Positions 24,377 to 33,950 of a stretch of DNA of 64,000 nt are shown in pieces. This stretch comes from an uncultured Alphaproteobacteria bacterium. Its GTDB lineage: Bacteria; Pseudomonadota; Alphaproteobacteria; RF32; CAG-239. The notes under the pieces are model-generated. The model had not been told where the DNA came from. It did no database searches and saw only the letters and a program-made list of their open reading frames with translations. Within the stretch, counting starts at the first letter, position 1. Each line of letters begins with the position of its first letter. A program made the position numbers and the translations under genes. The stretch lies in NCBI GenBank assembly GCA_934271465.1, contig CAKQRQ010000009.1, positions 15,554 to 79,553 on the forward strand, given 5' to 3'.

Positions 24377-27300
24377 TTAAGCAACTTTGGCGTCATAAAC
24401 AACCCGACAGCCCTCAATCTCGGCTTCAGCACCGTTTGAGCAGCTGTTGTTGACTTTGACAGCCAATACCTGATCGGCAATATAGGCCTTGTTCTCGTCC
24501 AGAGCCTTTGACAACTCGGCATTGTCCGTTGTGTAACACAGCTCTATTCTATCGGAGATGTTGAAGTCTTTGTCTTTGCGCAATGTCTGAACCAAACGAA
24601 CAAAGTCGCGCGCCATACCCTCGCGCTTGAGCGCGTCGGTCACATTGGTGTCCAAGGTCACAACGGCTTTGTTCTCGGCAAAGGCTTTGCCTGCAACACC
24701 CTGCTTCATTTCCAACCGGATTTCAAATAAATCAGGCGTCAAGGTCTGTCCGCCGATACTCAAAGTTCCGTCGGCGTTCAAAGTCCATTGACCTTGCTTA
24801 TAAGCCGCCATCACAGCGCCCATATCTTTGCCCAAAGCTTTACCCAGCAGAGGTGTATACAAATAAAGTTTTTTATCCGCATAGGCGTTCAAATTGTCAT
24901 CAAATTTGACTTCTTTGACATTTAGCTCGTCTTTAACAATCTCTTGATAGTCCGCGGACAAAGTCCTGCCAACAAGCGTTAAGCCGGCCAAAGGCAAGCG
25001 GTTGCGCAGGTTCTTCTCTTCGCGGATAAATTTGGCCGCCGAGCACAATTCCTGCAAGAAGTCCATATCTTCAACCAACGCCTTGTCAAACTTGATAGCG
25101 CTCAAATCCGGCCAATCGGTCAAGTGGACAGATTCCCCGCCGGTCAGGTTCTTGTAAATATAGTCGCAGACAAACGGCATTAACGGTGCGGCAATTTTGC
25201 TCAAGTTGACCAAAACCGTCCATAAGATGTCAAACGCCAAAGTGTCGCCTTCCCAAAATCTGTCGCGGCTGCGGCGGATATACCAGTTGTTCAATACCTC
25301 AATAAAGGACGCAATCGCCTCGCAAGCTATTGCTACATCATAAGAATTGATGCCGTCTTTCACAACGTCGGCCAAATTTTTGAGCTTGGAGAGAATATAG
25401 TTGTCCATTGCCTCGGTGGAGGTGTAGACCTCTTTGGCTTGATAGTCTTCGGCATTGGCATAGAGCGTGAAGAAATAAAAAGCATTCCACAGAGGAATCT
25501 GCGCCTCGCGCGCGGCTTTGGCAATTTCTTTACCCTCTTTATCAACGGCCAGATTGCCGCCTTTCAGAACCGGCGACGAAACCAAAAACCACCGCAATGT
25601 GTCTGATCCGATGGTATCCAAAACATTGTTCGGATCAGGATAATTCTTCAGGCGCTTGGAGAGCTTTTGCCCGCCTTCGGCCATTAACAGCCCTGTGCAG
25701 ATGCAGTTTTTGAACGCGGGTTTATTGTGCAATGCGGTTGATAATACCGTCAGGGTATAAAACCAGCCGCGGGTCTGATCCATGGCTTCGACAATGAAGT
25801 CTGCCGGAAAATGCGCCTCAAACCACTCTTTGTTTTCAAACGGATAATGAACCTGCGCATAGGGCATGGAGCCGGATTCAAACCAGCAGTCAAACACATC
25901 GCCCACGCGGCGCATCATTGTTTTGCCCGACGGATCGTCCGGATTTTTATAAACAACCTCGTCAATATAGGGTTTGTGCAGATTGGTTACTTCTATGCCG
26001 GTCTTTTCTTTAATTTCGGCCACAGAACCAAAAACGTCAACCCTCGGAAAAGCCGGATTGTCCGATTTCCAAACCGGAATGGGCGTTCCCCAAAAACGAT
26101 TGCGGGAGATTGACCAGTCGCGCGCGCCCTCAAGCCATTTGCCGAAACGACCGTCTTTGATGTGCGAAGGCACCCAGTTGATTTGCTGGTTATTTTTGAC
26201 CATTTCATCTCTAAAGTCTGTCACTTTGACAAACCAACTGGACATCGCTTTGTAAATCAACGGTGTGTCCGTGCGCCAACAGAATGGATAAGAGTGCGTG
26301 TATTGCTCTTTTTTGACCAGCAGGCCATGCTCTTTGAGCCACTGCATAATCGGCTCGTTGGTCTCAAAAACCTGTTTACCCTGATAATCAGGGACTTCAG
26401 CCGTAAACTTGCCGGCTTCGTCCACGGGGCAGACAACCGGAAAATGCTCGTCGACCGCGCGGCAGGCGTCAAAGTCGTCTTGACCGAACCCCGGGGCAAT
26501 GTGGACAATGCCCGTTCCGTCTTCGGTGGATACAAAATCACCCGACAAAACCTTGAAACACCCTTTTTCTTTGAGGTGCTTAAAGTAAGGGAACATCGGC
26601 TCATAGCTCATCCCGATTAAATCCTGTCCTTTGAGCGAACCAACCTCGACGGCGTGTTCAAGCTGTTTTTTATAACGCCCGAGCAACGCACGTCCCAAGA
26701 TATATTTTTGCCCGTCTTCTTCCATAATGACATAGTCAATATCTTTGCCGACGGCCAACATCAGGTTTGAGGGCAATGTCCAAGGCGTTGTCGTCCATAC
26801 AAGGATATTCATACCGTTTTCGAGCTTGAACATCACGGTAATGGCGCTGTCGGTCTTTTCCTGATAGCCCTGATTGACCTCAAAGTTGGACAGAGGGGTT
26901 TCGGCCGCCCATGAATAAGGCAAAACGCGGTAATCCTCATACACAAGGCCTTTTTCATACAGCTGTTTGAAGTTGTTGATGACGCTTTCCATAAACGGCA
27001 AATCCATGGTTTTGTAATCATGGCTGAAGTCAACCCAACGGCCGATGCGTTTGAACATTTCAACCCAGATGCCGGAATATTTCAAGACATCGGAGCGGCA
27101 AAAGTCATTGAATTTTTCAACGCCGTATTCCTCAATCTGCTTGCGCCCTGAAACGCCCAGCTGTTTCTCAGCCGACATTTCTGCCGGAAGCCCGTGGCAG
27201 TCCCAACCCAAGCGGCGCTCGACCTTTTTGCCCTGCATGGTCTGAAAACGCGCGACAACGTCCTTAACATAAGACACCATAATATGCCCATAGTGCGGGG

Positions 27301-27463
27301 TGCCGTTGGCAAACGGGGGGCCGTCGTAAAAGACAAATTCCGCCGCGCCGTCGCGGTTGTGAACGGATTTTTCAAAAGTTTTGTCCTGTTCCCAAAAGTT
27401 CAGGATATTTTTTTCAAGCTCGACAAAGTCAGGCTTTGCCTTAACCTCAGCATAATGTTTCAT
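24377..27463 (-). CDS. ileS: isoleucyl-tRNA synthetase, eukaryote-like type 2 (IleS2)
   Basis: 1028 residues, a full-length enzyme. The class I motifs are PHYGH (HIGH, about residue 57-60) and KLSKRLKNYPDP (about residue 600). The KRLKNYPDP extension is characteristic of IleS2 enzymes, while bacterial IleS1 reads KMSKSLGN. It charges tRNA-Ile in the cytoplasm and has an editing (CP1) domain. IleS2 enzymes are less sensitive to mupirocin, so the host may be tolerant. No T-box is visible upstream. Confidence 0.92.
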   Translation of the reverse strand: MKHYAEVKAKPDFVELEKNILNFWEQDKTFEKSVHNRDGAAEFVFYDGPPFANGTPHYGHIMVSYVKDVVARFQTMQGKKVERRLGWDCHGLPAEMSAEKQLGVSGRKQIEEYGVEKFNDFCRSDVLKYSGIWVEMFKRIGRWVDFSHDYKTMDLPFMESVINNFKQLYEKGLVYEDYRVLPYSWAAETPLSNFEVNQGYQEKTDSAITVMFKLENGMNILVWTTTPWTLPSNLMLAVGKDIDYVIMEEDGQKYILGRALLGRYKKQLEHAVEVGSLKGQDLIGMSYEPMFPYFKHLKEKGCFKVLSGDFVSTEDGTGIVHIAPGFGQDDFDACRAVDEHFPVVCPVDEAGKFTAEVPDYQGKQVFETNEPIMQWLKEHGLLVKKEQYTHSYPFCWRTDTPLIYKAMSSWFVKVTDFRDEMVKNNQQINWVPSHIKDGRFGKWLEGARDWSISRNRFWGTPIPVWKSDNPAFPRVDVFGSVAEIKEKTGIEVTNLHKPYIDEVVYKNPDDPSGKTMMRRVGDVFDCWFESGSMPYAQVHYPFENKEWFEAHFPADFIVEAMDQTRGWFYTLTVLSTALHNKPAFKNCICTGLLMAEGGQKLSKRLKNYPDPNNVLDTIGSDTLRWFLVSSPVLKGGNLAVDKEGKEIAKAAREAQIPLWNAFYFFTLYANAEDYQAKEVYTSTEAMDNYILSKLKNLADVVKDGINSYDVAIACEAIASFIEVLNNWYIRRSRDRFWEGDTLAFDILWTVLVNLSKIAAPLMPFVCDYIYKNLTGGESVHLTDWPDLSAIKFDKALVEDMDFLQELCSAAKFIREEKNLRNRLPLAGLTLVGRTLSADYQEIVKDELNVKEVKFDDNLNAYADKKLYLYTPLLGKALGKDMGAVMAAYKQGQWTLNADGTLSIGGQTLTPDLFEIRLEMKQGVAGKAFAENKAVVTLDTNVTDALKREGMARDFVRLVQTLRKDKDFNISDRIELCYTTDNAELSKALDENKAYIADQVLAVKVNNSCSNGAEAEIEGCRVVYDAKVA

Positions 27464-27599
27464 CTGTAAAAAACCTTAAAATATGATATGATTAGTGTTT
27501 GAAATAAAATGAAAATTTGATATGTGCAACAAAGTAAATCCCCCTAGGGGATAATAATCGCGGGAATGGTTCTTATATAAAAACGGCACATTTTACAAA

Positions 27600-27657
27600 A
27601 AAGCCCTTGTTGTTTCATTTCTCTTGGAAAAAGAATCTAATACAACTCGGGCTTTGT
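27600..27657 (-). terminator. putative terminator after 27677-28126
   Basis: Reading the minus strand, AAGCCC and GTTGT arms pair with ACAAC and GGGCTT over a long loop, followed by TTTTTT. Confidence 0.4.
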
Positions 27658-27676
27658 GTCAATCAGGAATTTTGTT

Positions 27677-28126
27677 TTATCTCGGATTATAATAACCGCG
27701 ATAGGTTGTCCGTTTGACTGAGGGCTGATTCATCTTTTTTTCAAACTCTTTGGAGCTTTCGCGCTTATGAAGCAACGGCTTATATTTTTCTTGGACAGCG
27801 CACTCATGCTCGGGTTCCTGTTTGGTGTTTTCGGCTATCTGCTTGTTGATTTTGTTTTGTCTGTCCTGCGCGGCCAGAGCCTGCCCGATTTGAAGTTTTG
27901 TCAAAGAAACAGACTTATAATCATGATCAAACTCAATATGTGTGATGCGGCCAACGGGATTTTCGGCATCGCGTATCTTGCGCAAATCTTCTGCAGAATT
28001 TAAATTGAGATCTTTGTATTTCCGCTGAAACTCGGGCGTCTTTTCAAACTTTTCGTATCTTTTATATTCGGGAGATTCTTTGATGTCGCGGGATTTTTGT
28101 TCTTTAGATTTAGATGCTTCTACCAT
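27677..28126 (-). CDS. charged, mostly disordered protein of unknown function
   Basis: 149 residues, rich in Lys, Glu and Gln. Residues 30-75 (FQRKYKDLNLNSAEDLRKI) are helical; the tail is basic (SVKRTTYRGYYNPR). No signal peptide or membrane segment. It is upstream of ileS on the same strand with a terminator-like hairpin between, so it is not obviously co-transcribed. No family recognised. Confidence 0.5.
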   Translation of the reverse strand: MVEASKSKEQKSRDIKESPEYKRYEKFEKTPEFQRKYKDLNLNSAEDLRKIRDAENPVGRITHIEFDHDYKSVSLTKLQIGQALAAQDRQNKINKQIAENTKQEPEHECAVQEKYKPLLHKRESSKEFEKKMNQPSVKRTTYRGYYNPR

Positions 28127-28201
28127 AGGTCAAATCCTTTTTTAGAGTTAAACGATAAATTTATTTTAGCCTATTTTTTAACCTCTGGCAACTTAAAAGA
28201 A

Positions 28202-28233
28202 CAAAAAGCCGCGGATTTTGAAAACCGCGGCTC
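28202..28233 (-). terminator. terminator of eno
   Basis: Minus strand: AGCCGCGG, ten-base loop, CCGCGGCT, then TTTTTGT. Confidence 0.85.
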
Positions 28234-28256
28234 TTGTTTCTTGATTTTGAAAAATC

Positions 28257-29537
28257 TTATTTGTTTTTCAAAATAGACTTACCGGCATAGACAGCCATCT
28301 CGCCCAATTCTTCCTCAATGCGGATTAACTGGTTGTATTTGGCCATACGGTCTGTTCTGGACATAGAACCCGTTTTAATCTGGCCGCAGTTTGTCGCAAC
28401 GGCAATATCGGCAATTGTGGTGTCTTCCGTCTCGCCGGAGCGGTGAGACAAAACAGCCGTGTAACGGTTGCGGTGAGCCAAATCAACCGCCTGCATGGTT
28501 TCGGTCAAAGTTCCAATTTGGTTAACCTTAACCAAAATAGAGTTGGCAACGCCTTTTTCGATGCCCATTGCCAAACGTTTGGGGTTGGTTACAAACAAGT
28601 CATCGCCAACGAGCTGAATTTTGTCGCCCAAAGCGTCGGTCAACATCTTCCAACCTTCCCAATCGTCCTCGGCCATACCGTCTTCAATTGAGAAAATCGG
28701 GAAACGAGCGCACAAATCTTTGTAGAATTCAACCATCTGAGCATTGGTATAAGATTTGCCTTCGCCTTTCATCTCATACTTGCCTTTCTCATAAAACTCG
28801 GAAGAAGCCGCGTCAATAGCCAAAACAACGTCTTCACCGGGTTTGTATCCGGCGCCGGCAATCGAATCGACAATAAACTGCAAAGCCTCTTCGGCTGACT
28901 TCAAGTTAGGAGCAAAGCCTCCTTCATCGCCAACGTTTGTGTTGTGGCCGGCTGCTTTGAGGTTTTTCTTCAAAGTCTGGAAGATTTCGGCACCCATACG
29001 GATAGCTTCTTTGACATTGGGCGCAGAAACCGGCATAATCATAAATTCTTGAATATCAATCGGGTTGTCAGCGTGTTTGCCGCCGTTCAAGATGTTCATC
29101 ATCGGAACAGGCAAGGTGCGCGCCATTGTGCCGCCCAAGTAACGATACAGAGGCAATTCGGCTTCTTCGGCCTGAGCCTTGGCAACAGCCATCGACACAG
29201 CCAAAATAGCATTAGCGCCGAGTTTTCCTTTGTTTTCGGTGCCATCGAGTTCAATCATCGCGTTATCGATTTCAATCTGATCCTCGGCATCCATTCCGGC
29301 CAAAGCGTCATAAATCTTGTCGTTTACATTTTCAACGGCTTTCAAAACACCTTTGCCGCCAAAACGTTTTTTGTCGCCGTCGCGCAGCTCAACAGCCTCA
29401 TGAACACCTGTCGATGCTCCAGAGGGAACGGCTGCACGCCCGAAAGCGCCGCTTTGCAAAACTACCTCGGCCTCAACTGTCGGGGTTCCACGGGAATCCA
29501 AAATCTCGCGGGCATGAATATCAATAATCGCACTCAT
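28257..29537 (-). CDS. eno: enolase
   Basis: 426 residues, full length. It converts 2-phosphoglycerate to phosphoenolpyruvate. Motifs in order: AREILDSRGTPTVEAEV, VPSGASTGVHEA (mobile loop), 'GDEGGFAPNL', SIEDGMAEDDW (metal Glu), LVGDDLFVTN, VKVNQIGTLTE (catalytic Lys) and LSHRSGETEDTTIAD. All catalytic residues are intact. AGGAGAAAAA precedes ATG. In many alphaproteobacteria eno is next to ftsB; here ftsB lies 20 kb away. Confidence 0.97.
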   Translation of the reverse strand: MSAIIDIHAREILDSRGTPTVEAEVVLQSGAFGRAAVPSGASTGVHEAVELRDGDKKRFGGKGVLKAVENVNDKIYDALAGMDAEDQIEIDNAMIELDGTENKGKLGANAILAVSMAVAKAQAEEAELPLYRYLGGTMARTLPVPMMNILNGGKHADNPIDIQEFMIMPVSAPNVKEAIRMGAEIFQTLKKNLKAAGHNTNVGDEGGFAPNLKSAEEALQFIVDSIAGAGYKPGEDVVLAIDAASSEFYEKGKYEMKGEGKSYTNAQMVEFYKDLCARFPIFSIEDGMAEDDWEGWKMLTDALGDKIQLVGDDLFVTNPKRLAMGIEKGVANSILVKVNQIGTLTETMQAVDLAHRNRYTAVLSHRSGETEDTTIADIAVATNCGQIKTGSMSRTDRMAKYNQLIRIEEELGEMAVYAGKSILKNK

Positions 29538-29626
29538 TTTTTTCTCCTGTTAAATTTATAAAAAAGTGTTGCTATTAAAATCTTTCATTTTTATAATAAT
29601 GTCAATCATATTTTGGAGGTGGTCAC

Positions 29627-30079
29627 ATGTTTTCAGAAAAATGGCATCATCGTTTTATGGATATCGCCAAGTTGATTTCAAGCTGGTCCAAAGATCCGTC
29701 GACTAAAGTCGGCGCGGTTGTTGTCGGGCCGGACAAAGAAATCCGCTCGACCGGCTACAATGGCTTGGTCAGAGGCGTGGACGATGATATTCCCGAACGC
29801 TTGGAGCGCCCGACAAAATATGACTTCTTTGAACACGCGGAACGCAATGCCGTTTATAATGCCTGCCGCATCGGAACATGTTTGAAAGATTGTATTATCT
29901 ATGTGACGTCTATGCCCTGCCCCGACTGCGCCAGAGCTATTATTCAGGCGGGTATCAAGATGGTTGTCACTTACAAATTTGAACCTGTTGAGGGACAGCC
30001 TGTCGGAACCTGGCGCGACAAAGTTTCTTATTCGGAACAGATGTTCAAAGAAGCAGGCGTTGACTGCCTGTATCTTTAA
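29627..30079 (+). CDS. deoxycytidylate (dCMP) deaminase
   Basis: 150 residues. The zinc motif is intact: HAERNAVY (HAE with the catalytic Glu) and PCPDCAR (PCxxC). It converts dCMP to dUMP for dTTP synthesis. The N-terminal 'WSKDPSTKVGAVVV' and 'STGYNGL' are family features. A strong ribosome site (GGAGGTG) precedes ATG. It is divergent from eno, and the gene's own promoter lies in the short A+T-rich gap. Confidence 0.88.
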   Translation: MFSEKWHHRFMDIAKLISSWSKDPSTKVGAVVVGPDKEIRSTGYNGLVRGVDDDIPERLERPTKYDFFEHAERNAVYNACRIGTCLKDCIIYVTSMPCPDCARAIIQAGIKMVVTYKFEPVEGQPVGTWRDKVSYSEQMFKEAGVDCLYL

Positions 30080-30196
30080 ATAAAAATTTTTATTGCCAAC
30101 TTTAAATATATCTTTCAGGACATATATTTTTGGCAATCGGACTTTTCGGACTATCGGACTATTGAACTATTTGTATGGTTTTTATGGGAGACCAAA

Positions 30197-30811
30197 ATGA
30201 AAATTTTGATTGCAGATGATTACGCTCTTTTTCGAGACGGCTTAAGATTTAATCTGGAAAAGATACTTTCTGACGCCGCTCTGACGGATGCAAACTCTTG
30301 GACTCAGGCTGTCGAATTATTAAAAGATAATCCGGATACTAATCTGGCTTTGGTCAGTTTGGACATGCCCGATTCTGACTGGGAAAAAGGTGTCAAATCT
30401 TTAAAATCCGTTTTTAAAGGACGAGTCGGCGTTTTATCCGACTCGGAAGATGCTTATACGATTAAAAAAGCCGTATCTCTCGGGATTTGTTGTTATCTTC
30501 CGAAAAATATCGAACGAAAAGTATTAACCTCGGCTCTTGAGCTTATTCTGGACGGCGGCACTTATTTCCCGTCTGCACTTTTGAAGCAGACTTCCGAAAA
30601 TATGAGTTTGAAAAACGGAAAACGCCTAACAAACCGCCAATTCGAGGTTTTAAAATACCTATCGCAGGGCTTGTCTAATAAGCAAATTGCTTATCATATG
30701 GCTGTTTCGGAAGCAACCGTTAAGCTTCATATTAACGCGCTGCTGCGCGCCGTTGCGGCGACAAACCGCACTCAGGCCGTTATTAAAGCTCAAAAACTGG
30801 GCGTTATTTAA
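30197..30811 (+). CDS. LuxR/NarL-type response regulator
   Basis: 204 residues. A receiver-like domain (about 1-120) has IADDY for the acidic pair, SLDMPD at the phospho-acceptor site, LSDSED at the Thr/Ser site and LPKN for the conserved Lys. A C-terminal LuxR HTH (about 140-200) reads LTNRQFEVLKYLSQGLSNKQIAYHMAVSEATVKLHINALL. All phosphorylation residues are plausible. No histidine kinase is nearby, so it is an orphan regulator in this window. GGGAG is seven bases before ATG. It ends overlapping (convergent) with the VanX-like gene. Confidence 0.82.
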   Translation: MKILIADDYALFRDGLRFNLEKILSDAALTDANSWTQAVELLKDNPDTNLALVSLDMPDSDWEKGVKSLKSVFKGRVGVLSDSEDAYTIKKAVSLGICCYLPKNIERKVLTSALELILDGGTYFPSALLKQTSENMSLKNGKRLTNRQFEVLKYLSQGLSNKQIAYHMAVSEATVKLHINALLRAVAATNRTQAVIKAQKLGVI

Positions 30812-31422
30812 TCCGTGATGAGCGGATACTTGCCACCGCGGCCGTCCGGCAGTTCAAAATGCCACCATTCGTGACGGCGCGGCGGCGGCACAAGACCTAT
30901 GTTTTTCATTAACGCGCACAGCTCGTCTCTGTTTTGAACGGCCTTTGGCGGTAAAATTCCGTTATAATCTAATGATGCCTTTTTAAGATATTCAAAAAAA
31001 TTATCCAACTGACCTTGTCTGACTTCTGCGGCATATTCCGGCGTATAAGCATCAACTTCTGTCGGATAGAGAAGCATTTTTCCAGCCTTATCCGTTAAAG
31101 CCGCATCAACGGCCGTGCCTCGACAATGCGGCGACTGCGCAGCATCTTTGATAAAAAATCCATCCCGCGGCACAGCCTCAAACAATTTTTTATGCGCCTC
31201 AACAGGACGATACGCATCATAGATTTTCAAAAATCGACCGGTGTTCTCTAAATAAGGAATAAGCTTTTGTAGGCAATTCCACAAATCCCGATGCACAAAA
31301 GCCCGATTGCCCAGACCTATTTCCTGATAAACGGGGCTGCCGGTCATATTATGCTCTGTTCCGGCATACATCAAATCAACAATAAAATGCTTATCCGTTA
31401 TCTCAACCAGATTTTTATTCAT
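30808..31422 (-). CDS. VanX/DdpX-type D-alanyl-D-alanine dipeptidase
   Basis: 204 residues. The zinc motif SPHCRGTAVDAALTD (SxHxxGxAxD) and EWWHFEL (ExxH) are complete, and 'IYDAYRPVEAHK' gives the substrate-side Arg. The enzyme hydrolyses free D-Ala-D-Ala. In Gram-negative bacteria without vancomycin resistance such enzymes serve peptidoglycan recycling or D-Ala use. The stop overlaps that of the response regulator by four bases; the start overlaps the C26 gene's end by eight. Confidence 0.88.
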   Translation of the reverse strand: MNKNLVEITDKHFIVDLMYAGTEHNMTGSPVYQEIGLGNRAFVHRDLWNCLQKLIPYLENTGRFLKIYDAYRPVEAHKKLFEAVPRDGFFIKDAAQSPHCRGTAVDAALTDKAGKMLLYPTEVDAYTPEYAAEVRQGQLDNFFEYLKKASLDYNGILPPKAVQNRDELCALMKNIGLVPPPRRHEWWHFELPDGRGGKYPLITD

Positions 31423-32260
31423 TTTTGCAAGCCTTTACAAATGCTTTGAAAACAGCCGTTGAAGCTTTATCGCCTTCTGATACAAAATATTCGGGATGGG
31501 ATTGGATTCCCAAGACAAACGGATTCCAGCTTTCTTGAGGCTCTATTGCCTCGACCACACCGTCGGGCGCGGTATGAACTATGTTTTGCCCGAAAGATGT
31601 TTCGCTGACGGCCCACCGATGCCACGAATTTACCTTAAACGACTCCGCCCCGATAATCCTTTGCAGCAGGCTTTTTGGTCTTATAATAACTTCATGAGCA
31701 AAAGTTTCGATATTTGTTCGATGATTGTCCACTCTTTTGATTTTGGCTCCGAAATATCCCGCTAAGACCTGCATTCCGCCGCATATTCCCAACAACGGAA
31801 GTTTATTTTTGCGCGCATAATCAATCATTGCCACATAAGCTTTGTATCTTTTGAGATCTGTTTGATGCGGCGGTTCGTTTTCTTCCATCTCCAACGGCAC
31901 ATCAAAACACCCGCCCGGAAGATAAATTCCGTCCGGCTTAATCCTCTCCAGCTGTTCTTCAACCTTATCATAAACCACAAAAAACAGCTCTGCCCCGACA
32001 CTTTCAAAGGCCTCAACCGTTGCCGAGGGCATGGAATAATCCGGCAATGTCCGCTCGGGGCTTTTGTCCTGCGTCAATAATAGAGCTATTTTGACAGAGT
32101 GCGCTTTCGGCTTCCCCTCCAAAAAAATTTCAGGAAGTCCGCCGTCTGCCAAAACAGCGTTAACATCTTCCTGCGACACATAAAAAGCCGGCCGGCTTGC
32201 CTCGGGATAGCTTGTTGTTTTGAGACGGAGCTTATTTGTAGAGTTTTGGGAGCGGGTCAT
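31415..32260 (-). CDS. class I glutamine amidotransferase-like hydrolase, peptidase C26 (PuuD-like)
   Basis: 281 residues from the ATG with AAGGAC upstream. The catalytic Cys lies in LLGICGGMQVL, and QSHPEYF gives His and Glu. 'GIYLPGGCFDV' is the usual oxyanion region of the C26 group. It resembles gamma-glutamyl-GABA/gamma-glutamyl hydrolases, although the short N-terminal extension (about 60 residues) is unusual. It overlaps BatD by 29 bases and VanX-like by eight, so it belongs to this envelope operon. Its substrate is unknown; a peptide with gamma-D-Glu from peptidoglycan would suit the neighbours. Confidence 0.75.
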   Translation of the reverse strand: MTRSQNSTNKLRLKTTSYPEASRPAFYVSQEDVNAVLADGGLPEIFLEGKPKAHSVKIALLLTQDKSPERTLPDYSMPSATVEAFESVGAELFFVVYDKVEEQLERIKPDGIYLPGGCFDVPLEMEENEPPHQTDLKRYKAYVAMIDYARKNKLPLLGICGGMQVLAGYFGAKIKRVDNHRTNIETFAHEVIIRPKSLLQRIIGAESFKVNSWHRWAVSETSFGQNIVHTAPDGVVEAIEPQESWNPFVLGIQSHPEYFVSEGDKASTAVFKAFVKACKNE

Positions 32261-33941
32261 GAGTCGTCCTTTTTTGTTTTTTGATTTTCTTCGAAACTGT
32301 TGCAAAGACAGCCAAAAATTCTTTTTCATTCCAAGAAGCCGCTGATGAACCGTATAACGCTTCACGAATCTTGTCCAACTCTTTTGACAAAGCCTCGGAA
32401 GAGAAGGCACCGGTGACATCTTGAAAATTAACAATTGTCCGTTCGGGAAAAGTCTCTTGCGCCCAAGCAATCAATGCATCTCTCAACGCGCGTAAATCTT
32501 TGGCTTCAGCCGCGGCAACAATCATTTTTTTGCGATTATCAGGCAAAGCGGAAAATTTGGAAGCTAATTTAACCAACAGCAGCGTTATCAAAATTCCTCC
32601 GATGAAAGCTCCCGCCAACAACCAAATCATTTGAACATTATCAGAAGCGCTTACAGGCTCCGCCGCCGCGGGTTTTTCAGCAGTCCTTTCTTTAGCCGCC
32701 GGCTGCTCGGGCTGTTTGATTTGCGGTGTTTCCCCGAGGACAAAGGCTTTGTAAGCCGGAACAACGGCTGTTTCTGCCGCGTTGGTCTTTGTGTTAAACC
32801 AATTCAACCTTATCTCGGGCAATTCAACCTCTCCCCCTTGTTCGGGAATATACACATTGGTTATCTGCGCATAAGAAACAACTTTGCCGTCTTCCACGCG
32901 CATTTCAATTTGCGGTTTTTCGGGATATTGTTTGACGCCGTTTGCTTTTGGGAAACTCATCTCCGGCAGCTGATTATCCAAAACGCCGACAGCCTTTAGA
33001 TGAACGGTTCGGCTGACGGCCTCTCCGACTTTGAAAACAGGCTTATCACTTTCAAATTCTGCCGACAAGGCAACCTCTTCCGCCGGAAGCCACCAGCCGC
33101 TTTCCGTTTGGGCCGGACGAACCGCCACATTAATCGGTTTTGTATTCAATACGACCTGATTTTTATTTGCAAAAATATCATTCAATCCAAATCCGGCAAA
33201 AAAATCATCCTCGGCAAAAAACTGCGCAAACGGATCTTTTCGGGTCGATTTTGTTAAATAGTAGCCCTCAAACCTGACCGGTGGAATCGTTAAATTGCCG
33301 CTTTTTTGAGCAAATAACGCATAGTCAAACGTCAATTCTCTCAAGCTTTGTCCGTTAACAATTTTTGTTTCGACTTTCGGCCCGCCTAAACTTTTGATAA
33401 CCCAGTCATCGTTATTGGTGACAAAATAGGGAGCGTTTCCCTGCAACCCGCCTGCGTCATACAGCTTGAGCTGATAATTCAGCTGCTGCTGCACATAAGG
33501 AGACGTTGTGGCAACCTCTCCCGTCATTTTAAATTTCGAGGCATTGGCATTCGGGTTTTCGGGCAATTTATTTTCAGCTCCGACCGGTGTTACGGTCAGG
33601 TTTATCGGCTGTGTCTGGTAAGTGTCCAAACTCAATACCGGAATGGTTATCTCCCCCGTATGATTTGGAATCAAAACCAAATTCCACTGACGGGACTTGC
33701 TGACAGCCCCGTTGACAATGCTTGTCCGATAGCCGTTTGAGACGGACAAAACAGTCATCTCCTGATTAAGAACGCTCAAATCAGGCGTGGCGGACGTATC
33801 CGCATCTTTTAACTCTAAGGTCAAAACAAAAGTTTCGCCCTCGGGCACTGGGTTGCGGTTAACCGTCGCGGTAAAACTTTGAGCCCAAGCGCTCGACATC
33901 ATTCCGAAAATCAACAAAAATCCAAAGTATATTTTTCTCAT
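32232..33941 (-). CDS. batD: BatD family protein (aerotolerance-type)
   Basis: 569 residues. A signal peptide (IYFGFLLIFGMMSSAWAQ) is followed by an extended periplasmic BatD domain ('SFTATVNRNPVPEGETFVLTLEL', 'LRELTFDYALFAQKSGNLTIPPVRFEGYYL') and one late transmembrane helix (about residues 445-465), then a cytoplasmic tail. The Bat complex proteins BatA/B/C/D are inner-membrane proteins with vWA and TPR parts; their biochemical role is not settled. It lies ten bases downstream of the BatB/C fusion. Confidence 0.85.
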   Translation of the reverse strand: MRKIYFGFLLIFGMMSSAWAQSFTATVNRNPVPEGETFVLTLELKDADTSATPDLSVLNQEMTVLSVSNGYRTSIVNGAVSKSRQWNLVLIPNHTGEITIPVLSLDTYQTQPINLTVTPVGAENKLPENPNANASKFKMTGEVATTSPYVQQQLNYQLKLYDAGGLQGNAPYFVTNNDDWVIKSLGGPKVETKIVNGQSLRELTFDYALFAQKSGNLTIPPVRFEGYYLTKSTRKDPFAQFFAEDDFFAGFGLNDIFANKNQVVLNTKPINVAVRPAQTESGWWLPAEEVALSAEFESDKPVFKVGEAVSRTVHLKAVGVLDNQLPEMSFPKANGVKQYPEKPQIEMRVEDGKVVSYAQITNVYIPEQGGEVELPEIRLNWFNTKTNAAETAVVPAYKAFVLGETPQIKQPEQPAAKERTAEKPAAAEPVSASDNVQMIWLLAGAFIGGILITLLLVKLASKFSALPDNRKKMIVAAAEAKDLRALRDALIAWAQETFPERTIVNFQDVTGAFSSEALSKELDKIREALYGSSAASWNEKEFLAVFATVSKKIKKQKRTTHDPLPKLYK

Positions 33942-33950
33942 TATTTTTCC

